This document shows positions 1 through 8,300 of a stretch of DNA of 11,957 nucleotides, piece after piece (position 1 is the first letter of the stretch; each line of letters opens with the position of its first letter). The DNA is taken from assembly GCA_937873555.1 (NCBI GenBank), contig CALMWN010000563.1, forward strand, positions 1 through 11,957, written 5' to 3'. This DNA comes from an uncultured Clostridia bacterium. GTDB taxonomy: Bacteria; Bacillota; Clostridia; Acetivibrionales; CALMWN01. Both the position numbers and the translations under genes were made by a program. The notes beneath the pieces were generated by a model. It saw only the letters and a program-made list of their open reading frames with translations. It made no database searches and was not told the DNA's origin.

Positions 1-2
1 AA

Positions 3-2000
3 CAATGGAGGTTAGACAGTCGATGGAGGCAGTTCCAGACCAATTTGAGAGAAACTGACATGCTTGATATCGATGCGGAAAGCTTTGTAAAGGAACTGCA
101 GGAGTTTAAGGCTACATCAGTATTCATTAATGTTGCAGGTATCATTGCAAGCTACCCGACAAAGCTGCCGTTCCATTTCCAAAGTGAATTCCTGAAAGGC
201 GACAGCCTGGAGAAAATCATTACAGCCTGTCATGACGCGAATATTTCAGTTATTGCAAGAACGGATTTTTCCAAGGTTCGCAGGCCAATTTATGAAGCAC
301 ATCCCGAATGGGCTTACATAAGTCCCAAGGGGCATATAGTGGATTACAACGGAGATGTCCACTGCTGTTTGAACGGTGATTATCAGCAGAAATATGCCTT
401 TGAAATAATGAAGGAGTGTATAACAGCCCTGGATGTGGACGGTATTTTCTTCAATATGGGAGGCTACCAGGTAAAGGATTACAGCGGAAACTACCATGGC
501 ATCTGCCAGTGTGACAGCTGCAGGAGGAAGTTCACCGAAATGTTCAAAATGAACCTGCCAAAGGAAGAAAACATGAATGACCCTGCCTTCAGAAAGTATC
601 TGGTTTTCAAGAAGAGGACCCTGGCCGAATACCAGGATAAGATATACAGAAGTTTGAAGGAAGTAAGGCCCGACCTCCTCATATTCAATAACAGGCAGTC
701 GCTGGAGGGACTGGTAAGACAGGAATCGAACACAGCTGTTGATAGGCCGCTGCCTTACTGGCAGTATAGTGCTTCGGACAATACAAAGTGGGTTGTAAGC
801 TCATATCCTGCAATGATTTCCGTTAATACTACCGTTGATTTCATTGATTTTCCATACAGGCATGTAGCCATATCACCTGATGAGCAAAGCCTCAGGATGG
901 CCCAGAACCTGGCCGAGGCAGGAGGCCTGGACTATTATATCATGGGAAGGATGGAAAACCATGAGGATAAGTCCGGCTATGAAGGTATAAAGAAGCTGTT
1001 CCATTATCATGCAGCATGCGAAAAAGAGTATGTCAATCTTACCTCAAAAGCCAACATCGGGCTCTTAAATGGTGGGGACGGCGACCAGCAGGAATTCAGG
1101 GGTTGGTTCAGATTCTTGGCAGAAAATCATTTCCTTTTTGATACCATCATGGTGGAAAGAGCACTGGACCTTCCATGGGACAAATATGACGCAATTATAG
1201 TTCCAGGCTATCAGGCATTGGGAGACGATGTGTGCAAAAAGCTGGATGACTTTGCAGCAACTGGAGGTACTGTCATTGCAGTTGGAAGTGCGGGATTGCG
1301 CAGGGATGATTTTGAATTGAGACAGGAGCCTCCTTTCAAATGCATGGGCATCAGTAAAATAAATTATGTCCGCTCTGACATGCGTTCATCCTATTTTAAG
1401 ATGGATGAGAAGAATGGATTTGAACGTTTCCTTGTTACCGACCTTGTTTATATGGACGGTAACTATGTATTTTCTGAATATGAAAGCAGTGTCAAAAAGT
1501 ATATGAAGCTTGTACCGCCACATATGTACGGACCGCCGGAACGCTGCTACTATACAGTGGTTACTGAACTTCCGGGTATCACAGTGAATTCCTTCGGCAA
1601 GGGAAAGGGCGTATTTATTCCATGGGAACCCGGAAAGCAATACTACAAGCAGGGTTACCTCAATACCATCAACCTGGTTGCCGACCTTCTTGAAAACATA
1701 CTTAAAATCAAGCGTGTAGAAGGTAATCTGTCACCTATGGTGGAAGCGACTGTTTTCGAACGCAGAGATGGAAGCTTCCAACTGCTGCACCTTGTTAACA
1801 ATTCAGGGCACTTCGGGGTTACATATTTTGCTCCGGTTCCCATGGCAGATCTCACAGTAACAATACCCTTTGCAGGAAAACCAGGGTCGGTAAAAAGCCT
1901 TGTAACAGGTAAAGAATATGAATTTACTGAGGAACAAAATGAATTGACTGTAAAGATTCCTCGGCTTGACCTGTTCGAATGCGTTAAGATTTCAAAATAA
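3..2000 (+). CDS. GHL6-type glycoside hydrolase-like protein with beta-galactosidase trimerisation domain (5' partial)
   Basis: This is a probable carbohydrate-active enzyme of unknown substrate. The frame is open from the left edge. A TTG at 45 and an ATG at 60 are in frame, but the residues before them (WRQFQTNLRE) look like the conserved start of the family, so the true start probably lies outside the window. Counting residues from the TTG, about 10-330 resemble a (beta/alpha)8 barrel of the hypothetical glycosyl hydrolase 6 type, with a VDGIFFNMGGYQ strand at 132-142 and a cysteine cluster C154-x-C156-x-x-C159. Residues about 335-420 resemble the flavodoxin-like GH42 trimerisation domain (DAIIVPGYQAL, GGTVIAVGS). 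Residues 565-650 form a likely beta-sandwich tail. No signal peptide is visible, though the N-terminus is missing. A 2-hydroxyacid dehydrogenase follows after 71 nt on the same strand. Family assignment is from recalled sequence features; the catalytic acids and the reaction are not known to me. Confidence 0.85.
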   Translation, partial: QWRLDSRWRQFQTNLRETDMLDIDAESFVKELQEFKATSVFINVAGIIASYPTKLPFHFQSEFLKGDSLEKIITACHDANISVIARTDFSKVRRPIYEAHPEWAYISPKGHIVDYNGDVHCCLNGDYQQKYAFEIMKECITALDVDGIFFNMGGYQVKDYSGNYHGICQCDSCRRKFTEMFKMNLPKEENMNDPAFRKYLVFKKRTLAEYQDKIYRSLKEVRPDLLIFNNRQSLEGLVRQESNTAVDRPLPYWQYSASDNTKWVVSSYPAMISVNTTVDFIDFPYRHVAISPDEQSLRMAQNLAEAGGLDYYIMGRMENHEDKSGYEGIKKLFHYHAACEKEYVNLTSKANIGLLNGGDGDQQEFRGWFRFLAENHFLFDTIMVERALDLPWDKYDAIIVPGYQALGDDVCKKLDDFAATGGTVIAVGSAGLRRDDFELRQEPPFKCMGISKINYVRSDMRSSYFKMDEKNGFERFLVTDLVYMDGNYVFSEYESSVKKYMKLVPPHMYGPPERCYYTVVTELPGITVNSFGKGKGVFIPWEPGKQYYKQGYLNTINLVADLLENILKIKRVEGNLSPMVEATVFERRDGSFQLLHLVNNSGHFGVTYFAPVPMADLTVTIPFAGKPGSVKSLVTGKEYEFTEEQNELTVKIPRLDLFECVKISK

Positions 2001-2055
2001 AATAATAAAAGCAGCAAGTTTGCATAAATCATATAAATATGATAATAAACATTTG

Positions 2056-2064
2056 AAAAGGAGG
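2056..2064 (+). promoter_or_regulatory. Strong ribosome binding site of the 2-hydroxyacid dehydrogenase
   Basis: AAAAGGAGG lies 7 nt before the ATG at 2072 and fixes that start. The 71-nt gap upstream also holds an AT-only-loop hairpin (ATCATA 2028-2033, TATGAT 2038-2043). No convincing promoter is seen, so co-transcription with the preceding gene is likely. Confidence 0.8.
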
Positions 2065-2071
2065 ATTCTTC

Positions 2072-3058
2072 ATGGGAACCATCAATGTAGTATTGTCTAC
2101 GCTGACGCATGAAAAGGAGTACATGGATAAGTTAAGAGAGGTGTTTGCGCCTGCAGAGTTTATCCAGCTTGATGCAAGTGATGCCGCAGGTATATCTGCA
2201 GTGCTTGAGCGGGCCGACGTCGCACTTTTGCGAGGTGACCTGGATGAAAGATATGTCAAAGCCCCAAAGCTCAAATGGGTACACTGCGACCACGCAGGCC
2301 TTAACAAGTCTGCACGCCCGGATGTTTTCGAGAAGGGCTTGAATGTTACAAGCTCGGCCGGACGCTCAGGCCCGGCACTTGCGGAACACTGCATGTTTTT
2401 CATGCTGACACTTGCCTATAATTTCCCTGCCTTTTATGAGGCTCAGAAGCGGCATCAATATGGTAAAGTTGAAGGGATGGGTGAACTTAAGGCATTATAC
2501 GGGAGAACTGTAGGTATTCTGGGAATGGGCCACACAGGAAGAGAACTTGCAATCCGTGCAAAAGCCTTCAATATGAGGGTGCTGGGCTACAGACGCCGCT
2601 ATACCGAACTGCCGGAAGGTGTGGATAAACTCTACTGCAAGGATAAGGGCGATTCAATTGACGAACTGCTGAAAGAAAGTGATTTCATTGCAATAGCACT
2701 TCCTCTTTCGGATGCAACTTATAATTTGATAGGAGAACATGAACTTGGCATGATGAAACCTAATGCCATTATTATAAATCTGGGTAGGGGTTCGATCATT
2801 GATGAAGATGCACTCGTAAAAGCATTAAAGGCCGGACGTATAGCGGGGGCGGGTCTTGATACAGTCTCAAAGGAACCTCTGCCTCCTGACAGTCCCCTGT
2901 GGGATTGTCCCAGGCTTTTGATAACCCCCCATTTCACACCCCCGGTACCTGATAAGACTGACCGTGCTATCAATGTAATTTGCGAAAATGCAAGACGCTT
3001 CCGTGCAGGCGAACCGATGCTCAACCTTTTGACAAGTGAGGATGTTTACACCAGGTGA
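2072..3058 (+). CDS. D-isomer-specific 2-hydroxyacid dehydrogenase (NAD-dependent)
   Basis: This is a cytoplasmic enzyme that interconverts a 2-keto acid and its D-2-hydroxy acid with NAD(P)H. Its 328 residues match the usual family length. The Rossmann dinucleotide motif is G151-M-G153-H-T-G156 in the strand TVGILGMG. All three expected catalytic residues are present: Arg239 (NLGRGS), Glu268 (SKEP) and His287 (TPHF). The region around residues 96-107 (AGRSGPALAEHC) is the usual link into the nucleotide-binding domain. The start follows an excellent Shine-Dalgarno site. The gene lies 71 nt after the GHL6-type gene and before a strong hairpin terminator, so the two are probably one transcript. 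The substrate (glyoxylate, hydroxypyruvate, a sugar-derived keto acid or another) cannot be told from sequence. The family call is very secure. Confidence 0.95.
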   Translation: MGTINVVLSTLTHEKEYMDKLREVFAPAEFIQLDASDAAGISAVLERADVALLRGDLDERYVKAPKLKWVHCDHAGLNKSARPDVFEKGLNVTSSAGRSGPALAEHCMFFMLTLAYNFPAFYEAQKRHQYGKVEGMGELKALYGRTVGILGMGHTGRELAIRAKAFNMRVLGYRRRYTELPEGVDKLYCKDKGDSIDELLKESDFIAIALPLSDATYNLIGEHELGMMKPNAIIINLGRGSIIDEDALVKALKAGRIAGAGLDTVSKEPLPPDSPLWDCPRLLITPHFTPPVPDKTDRAINVICENARRFRAGEPMLNLLTSEDVYTR

Positions 3059-3068
3059 TATAAAAGAA

Positions 3069-3096
3069 AGCAAGCCACCCATCCGGGTGGCTTGCT
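3069..3096. terminator. Bidirectional Rho-independent terminator between convergent genes
   Basis: A perfect 12-bp GC-rich stem (AGCAAGCCACCC 3069-3080 with GGGTGGCTTGCT 3085-3096) encloses the loop ATCC. It sits between the dehydrogenase stop (3058) and the stop of the minus-strand oxidoreductase (3114). The minus strand reads into GCTTTCTTTTATA, a better T-tract than the plus strand's CTTTAC. It can therefore serve both genes and is probably stronger for the minus-strand operon. Confidence 0.88.
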
Positions 3097-3113
3097 CTTT
3101 ACAACCAATAAAC

Positions 3114-4163
3114 CTAAAGCAGAATTTCCTTTCCGGCTTTAGCCGAATCATAAATACCATTCAGTATCTTCTGGATTTCAAGGCCGTCCTGGGCTGAGGA
3201 TACAGGCTGGCTTCCGGTTTTTATGCAATCGATGAAGTGGCTGATTTCATTGAAGAAACGGTCATCCTTTCCAATTGTTGGAGTGGAATCCATGAGGTAG
3301 TCGGCATCTTCTCCGTATATGGCAAAAGGATTCAGGCTTGCTCCGGCTTTAGTTCCGAAAATATGGCTGTATATGCCCGTGTCCTTTGCATTGATGGCCC
3401 AGCTTACCTCGAAATTCATGGAAGCACCGTTCTCAAACCTGATGATTCCTGCTGCAGAATCTTCAGTATCAAACTTGAGATTGTCAGTATCGAAAGCGAC
3501 CCATCTGCCTACACCCTTGGTTTTGTAGTTTCCAAGTTTGTCCTTATGAACGGTGGCACTCACGCTTATTGGTTTTGGCTTACCCATCAGATACCAGGTC
3601 AGATCAATTACATGCACTCCGATATCAATGACAGGCCCTCCGCCTGCTTTTGAAGTATCTGTGAACCAGCCGAGAGGAGTTCCTCTTCTCCTTAACCAGC
3701 CTGTTTTACTGTAGTATATTTCACCGAACTTCCCGGTATCCAGCATGTCTTTCAAGACAATACTGTCAGGACGGAACCTGTTCACAAACCCCATCATGAA
3801 TACCTTGCCGCTTTTTTTGGAAGCCTTCAGCATTTCCTCTGCCTGTTGCACATTCAAAGCCATGGGCTTTTCGCACAGTATATGCTTTCCGGCGGCAGCA
3901 GCTGCAATGGCTGCCTGTGCATGAGCGTTGTTCCAGGCACATATATCAACTGCATCCAGCTCTTCCAGGGCTACAAGGTCATTGATGCTGGTTGTGGAGT
4001 ATTTCATGCCATATTTTTCGGCAACCTCTTTTGCCCTTTCCTCTTTCAAATCGCATACCGCAACCAGTTCTACATCCTTTAGCCTGAGATATGCGGGAAT
4101 ATGCTGGCTCTGGGCAATGTTTCCCGCTCCAATGATACCTATTCTTATTTTATTGCTCTTCAT
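3114..4163 (-). CDS. Gfo/Idh/MocA family oxidoreductase (copy 1)
   Basis: This is a probable NAD(P)-dependent sugar or sugar-derivative dehydrogenase of 349 residues, typical for the family. The N-terminal Rossmann fold carries GAGNIA at 12-17. The family lysine motif is E98-K99-P100. The C-terminal substrate domain has GGGPVIDIGVHVIDL at 174-188, in which D180 and H184 sit where the family's catalytic Asp/His are found. The ATG at 4163 is preceded by GGGAGGG with an 8-nt spacer. It lies 20 nt after the isomerase-like gene on the same strand, which marks a two-gene operon ended by the hairpin at 3069-3096. It shares several motifs with the second Gfo/Idh protein at 8495-9580 (NRFRPDS, GEIY, GGGP-IDIG-H), so the two are paralogues. 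The family includes inositol dehydrogenases and glycoside 3-dehydrogenases; the substrate here is undetermined. Confidence 0.94.
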   Translation of the reverse strand: MKSNKIRIGIIGAGNIAQSQHIPAYLRLKDVELVAVCDLKEERAKEVAEKYGMKYSTTSINDLVALEELDAVDICAWNNAHAQAAIAAAAAGKHILCEKPMALNVQQAEEMLKASKKSGKVFMMGFVNRFRPDSIVLKDMLDTGKFGEIYYSKTGWLRRRGTPLGWFTDTSKAGGGPVIDIGVHVIDLTWYLMGKPKPISVSATVHKDKLGNYKTKGVGRWVAFDTDNLKFDTEDSAAGIIRFENGASMNFEVSWAINAKDTGIYSHIFGTKAGASLNPFAIYGEDADYLMDSTPTIGKDDRFFNEISHFIDCIKTGSQPVSSAQDGLEIQKILNGIYDSAKAGKEILL

Positions 4164-4183
4164 GTCGGTTTCCCTCCCTTAGC

Positions 4184-4930
4184 TTAAAGTATTTCTCTCA
4201 TATAAGTCAGACTTTCCTTTATACTATAGAGCTGGTCGACTTCAAATTCTTCCTGCTCCACCGTATACCATTCAACACCGATTTTCTTTCCGAGTGAGGT
4301 AATCTCTTTGAAATCCATGATACCTTTTCCTATTTCGGTATTTATTTTCTCTTCCGGGCTTTTCATATCCTTGATATGTAATACCGAACAGCGTTTGTTA
4401 TATTTATTAATGAAATCTACAGACTTGAGGTTCATATATTCCACCCAGAAGGTATCGAGCTCCACGAACATCAAATCCGGCTGGGTGTTTTCGACCAGTA
4501 TGTCCAGGGCAAATTTCCCATCGAATACCTCAAACTCATATGCATGGTTGTGGTATCCGAACCTGATGCCATTAGCTTTGCACTTTTCTCCCACAGTGTT
4601 GAAGAACTCTGCATTCCTTTTCCAGGCATCTGCGCTGTCCCTCATATTTGCCGGCATAGATGGACAAATGATATAAGGGTCTCCTATTTCAAGACAATAT
4701 TCTATCACCCTGTCCAATTCATCCTTCAGCTTTGCCAGGCCTATATGGCTGCCTGCCGGTTTGATGCCGTAGGCTCCGAGGACTGCTTTCAAATCTTTTG
4801 CAGGTGTATCGAAATACCCTGCAAACTCCACCCCGTCATAACCGATTTTAGCCACCTTCTCTATGGCTCCGATGAAATCCTTCTGTGTAAGCTCCTTGAT
4901 GGAGTATAACTGTAGACCTACTTTCTCCAT
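4184..4930 (-). CDS. Sugar phosphate isomerase/epimerase-like TIM barrel (AP endonuclease 2 superfamily)
   Basis: This 248-residue, single-domain protein resembles xylose-isomerase-like and IolE-like barrels, which use a divalent metal to isomerise, epimerise or dehydrate sugars and keto-sugars. The start is MEKVGLQLYSIKE, the common opening of the family. Candidate metal and substrate residues are H127-N-H129 with E132 (YHNHAYEFE), E157 and D159 (ELDTFW), H185 (LHIKD) and E225 (VEQEE). The ATG at 4930 has an ideal Shine-Dalgarno site with a 7-nt spacer. It is the first gene of a minus-strand operon with the Gfo/Idh oxidoreductase 20 nt downstream, so the two may act in sequence on the same sugar. 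No signal peptide is present. Annotation as a phosphate-sugar enzyme is only the family default; the substrate is unknown. Confidence 0.92.
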   Translation of the reverse strand: MEKVGLQLYSIKELTQKDFIGAIEKVAKIGYDGVEFAGYFDTPAKDLKAVLGAYGIKPAGSHIGLAKLKDELDRVIEYCLEIGDPYIICPSMPANMRDSADAWKRNAEFFNTVGEKCKANGIRFGYHNHAYEFEVFDGKFALDILVENTQPDLMFVELDTFWVEYMNLKSVDFINKYNKRCSVLHIKDMKSPEEKINTEIGKGIMDFKEITSLGKKIGVEWYTVEQEEFEVDQLYSIKESLTYMREIL

Positions 4931-4937
4931 TGTTTTT

Positions 4938-4947
4938 ACCTCCTTTT
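4938..4947 (-). promoter_or_regulatory. Ribosome binding site of the isomerase-like gene
   Basis: Read on the minus strand this is AAAAGGAGGT, nearly the full anti-Shine-Dalgarno match, 7 nt before the ATG at 4930. It settles the start. Confidence 0.85.
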
Positions 4948-4966
4948 GGTTACTATTGTCATACCT

Positions 4967-4972
4967 ATTATA
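4967..4972 (-). promoter_or_regulatory. Candidate -10 box for the isomerase/oxidoreductase operon
   Basis: The minus strand reads TATAAT here, about 37 nt before the ATG at 4930 and just upstream of the ribosome binding site. No good -35 hexamer lies 16-18 nt upstream, so an activator may be needed or the box may be fortuitous. Confidence 0.45.
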
Positions 4973-5135
4973 GTTTCCAAGGCTTTTGATTTATGACTGC
5001 TTTACGAAAAATAAGCTGATGTATATCAGACTAACGCATATTGTTAAGCTGAATCATATCCAATAATATTTTACAGTATAAGTTGGATAAAAGGCAACGA
5101 AATGATAAAATTTGTATATAAAAAGCAAATATTGT

Positions 5136-5165
5136 TTGTCTTTTTTTTACCCCGCTTAATATAAT
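5136..5165 (+). promoter_or_regulatory. Candidate distal promoter for lacZ
   Basis: TTGTCT at 5136-5141, an 18-nt spacer and TATAAT at 5160-5165. It would give a leader of about 145 nt. The -35 box overlaps the T-tract of the hairpin-like sequence at 5120-5148, so this is tentative. Confidence 0.35.
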
Positions 5166-5224
5166 TTGTTGCGGATATATTAAACGGACCATTCAAAGAA
5201 TCATAAATTTTTAAAATACATATT

Positions 5225-5251
5225 TTATCAACTGTCAGCAAGGTATATAAT
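5225..5251 (+). promoter_or_regulatory. Candidate proximal promoter for lacZ with flanking inverted repeat
   Basis: A perfect TATAAT lies at 5246-5251, with a poor TTATCA at 5225-5230 (15-nt spacer) as -35. The inverted repeat CTGTCA (5232-5237) and TGACAG (5254-5259) brackets the -10 box, which is a suitable operator position. The expected leader is about 55-60 nt. Confidence 0.42.
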
Positions 5252-5275
5252 GATGACAGAAAAGAAAGAAGAGAT

Positions 5276-5290
5276 GTGACATAATGACAC
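5276..5290. promoter_or_regulatory. Candidate operator dyad upstream of lacZ
   Basis: GTGACAT and ATGACAC flank a central A as an imperfect palindrome (6 of 7 pairs). It lies between the candidate -10 box and the lacZ ribosome binding site, so a bound repressor could block transcription. It shares the TGACA core with the dyad at 5232-5259. No regulator gene is in the window. Confidence 0.3.
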
Positions 5291-5300
5291 TATTATAAAC

Positions 5301-5308
5301 AAAGGAGG
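5301..5308 (+). promoter_or_regulatory. Ribosome binding site of lacZ
   Basis: AAAGGAGG lies 7 nt before the ATG at 5316 and agrees with the conserved N-terminus of the GH2 family. Confidence 0.82.
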
Positions 5309-5315
5309 CTGGCTT

Positions 5316-8300
5316 ATGCACTTTGTGGAGAAATACTGGGAAAACCCCCGGCTGCTGCATATCAATTGTGAAAAACCTCATGCGTATTTTATCCCCTATG
5401 AAAACAAGTTAAAAGCTTTAAAGGGTATAAGAGGTACATCAAGGTATTACAAAAGCCTTAACGGAACCTGGAAATTCAAATACCATGATACCGTTAACAA
5501 CGTTGAAGACGGCTTTTATAAAGAAAATTTCCACCCGGTAGACTGGGATGATCTTGTTGTTCCATCCAACTGGCAGATGCACGGTTACGATAAACCCCAA
5601 TATACCAATATAAACTATCCTTACCCTTGTGACCCTCCGTTTGTGCCCAATGACAATCCTGCGGGTTTATTCATCCGCGATTTTAACGTCGGTGATATCG
5701 GGCAGAAAGAGCACTACCTGGTCTTTGAAGGGGTTGATTCATGCTTCTATCTTTGGATAAACGGTGAGTTTGTGGGATACAGCCAGGTGAGTCACATGAC
5801 CTCCGAATTCAAGGTAACAGGATATCTTAAGCAGGGCAGGAACCGTATAGCCGTTATGGTTCTCAAATGGTGCGACGGAAGCTATCTTGAGGATCAGGAC
5901 ATGTGGAGGCTGTCGGGTATTTTCAGAGATGTGTACCTGCTGCAAAGGGATAAGATACATATAACCGATGTATTCGCCCGCGTTGAGATGAACGGCGACT
6001 GCCTTGAAGGAAGGATAAAATGCGAAATTGAAGCCGGAGGAGGCTTGTTTTCAGTGCTAAAAGCGGAGCTTGCAGATACTGAAGGACAAATCATGGAAGA
6101 GCGGACATTTGGTGCTTCAAACAGCGGTGTATTGGAATTCAAGGTTGAAAAGCCCGCACTCTGGTCTGCAGAAAAGCCAAACCTTTATTCGATTTTCCTC
6201 TACCACGGAGAAGAGGTTATACTTCTTAAGGTGGGTTTCAGAAAGATAGAAATAATTGACTCGGTAATACTGATAAACAATGTACCTGTGAAATTCAAAG
6301 GTGTCAACAGACATGACTCACATCCTGAGCTTGGACATACCATACCCTTTTACCATATGAAGAATGACCTTGTTTTGATGAAACGCCACAACATAAATGC
6401 CATCAGAACCTCTCACTATCCAAACGACCCCAGGTTCCTTGAACTCTGTGATGAAATGGGCTTCTACGTTATCGATGAAGCAGACCTTGAGACACATGGG
6501 ACTGTGTGTGTCGGAGAACACAGCCTGATTTCCGGGGATCCGGAATTTGAACAGGCTTACCTGGACAGAATGCAGAGAATGGTGGAAAGGGATAAAAACC
6601 ATCCCAGTATTTTGATCTGGTCATTGGGGAATGAATCGGGTTTTGGGGACAATCACAGAAAGATGGCTATATGGGCAAAGGGACGGGACAACTCGCGGCT
6701 GATACATTATGAGCGCATTTTCAGTTCTGACTGCGCGGACATATTTGAAAACGGAAAAGCGGACACAGGGTGCCTTGATGTTTACAGCAGGATGTACCCT
6801 CCAATATCATGGATTACGGATGAGTTTTTAAAAAACAGTAATGAAAAACGTCCGCTTATATTATGTGAATATTGCCATGCAATGGGTAATGGCCCTGGGG
6901 ATCTTAAGGACTATTGGGACCTCTTCTACAGGCATCCCAGGCTTGCCGGCGGTTTTGTGTGGGAATGGACCGATCACGGAGTGAAAACAAAACTTCCGGA
7001 TGGAACTGTATATTATGCATATGGAGGCGATTTCGGGGACCAGCCCAATGACGGTAATTTCTGCATTGACGGGCTGGTCTATCCTGACAGGACCCCTCAT
7101 AAGGGCCTGCTGGAGCTGAAAAATGTCATATCGCCCGTAAAGACGGAGGCTGTTGACTTGAATTCCGGGGAAATAAAAGTCATAAACCTTTATGACTTTA
7201 TTGACCTTTCTCATATCAGCCTGAAATGGAAAGTTGAGAAAGGTGGTGAAACAATAGATGGGGGCGAGTTGTGCAATCTTTCCGCCCCGCCTCACAGTAG
7301 TCAAAACATCTCAATTCCGTATTCACTGCCGGAAAAGCCTGATGGAAGGTATTCCCTGACAATATCTTATGAGTTGAAAAAAGATACTGAATGGGCTGAC
7401 AGAGGCTTTGAATTAGGCTTTACCCAGTTTGAGCTTCCGGTGGGTAAAATTGAAAAAGCCATACTGAAAAAATGCGACATGCCGTGCATCCGGATAGAAG
7501 AAACCGAGAAAGAGGTAGTCATAGAAGGATATGACTTTAAGTATGTATTTGACAGAAATTATGGATCATTTTCCGCCATAGAGTTCAACGGTATGGAAAT
7601 GATATGCAGGAAGCCGTCATTCAACATATGGCGCGCGCCAACCGACAATGACCGGAAAATAAAGAATCCATGGATGAAAGAGGGATACGACAGGCTTGAT
7701 ACCCATATCTATTCTGTAAATATCGCAAGTTCCGACAGCAAGCATATAAGTTTTTGTGTGTCATTCTCCCTTGGGGGCTATATAAAAAAGCCTGTGGTGC
7801 ATGGGACTGCCATCTGGACAGTCTATGGCAGCGGGGACATTGTCCTTGATACAAAAGTTGAAGCAAGGAAGGATATCCCTTTCCTGCCGAGGTTCGGACT
7901 GCAGTTATGGATGCCTGAAGGAAGCGAACTTGTAGAGTATTTTGGATATGGACCGCATGAAAGCTATATTGACAAGAGACAAAGCACGCGGTTGAGCAGA
8001 TTCGCGGACAAGGTTGACAACATGCATGAAAACTATATCATGCCGCAGGAAAATGGAAGCCATTTCGGTACCGAGTGGGCTGCCGTGACAAATCTGCTTG
8101 GCATGGGGCTGCTGTTCATCGGCATGGATGATTTCTCCTTCAATGCCTCCCATTTCACCCCGGAGGACCTGACACAGGCCAATCATACCTATGAACTGAA
8201 TAGACGGGAAGAAACCATTATAAATATTGACTACATGATGAGCGGGGTCGGCTCAAACAGCTGCGGACCTGAACTTTTACCCCAATACCGGCTGGCTGAA

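Larger units (their letters stand above)
4931..5315. other. Divergent intergenic control region
   Basis: These 385 nt without a gene separate the minus-strand isomerase operon from the plus-strand lacZ operon. They are AT-rich. They hold candidate promoters in both directions, listed separately, and several dyads. One is CTGAT-N4-ATCAG at 5016-5029. Another is a bulged AT-rich hairpin running into a T-tract: AAAAAGCAAA at 5120-5129 pairs with 5135-5145, one base bulged. The third group is the TGACA/TGTCA elements at 5232-5290. No RNA gene, riboswitch fold or credible small gene was recognised. Confidence 0.7.

Noticed and set aside
1655..2110. A 151-codon minus-strand frame overlapping the end of the first gene
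   Set aside because: It is antisense to a well-supported coding sequence and resembles no protein family; it is a shadow of the plus-strand gene.
5250..5279. A 9-codon leader peptide frame (MMTEKKEEM) before lacZ
   Set aside because: It overlaps the candidate -10 box, so the proximal promoter could not transcribe its start. It has no attenuator-type codon run.
6861..7304. A 147-codon minus-strand frame inside lacZ
   Set aside because: It lies opposite conserved GH2 active-site coding sequence and has no motif of its own.
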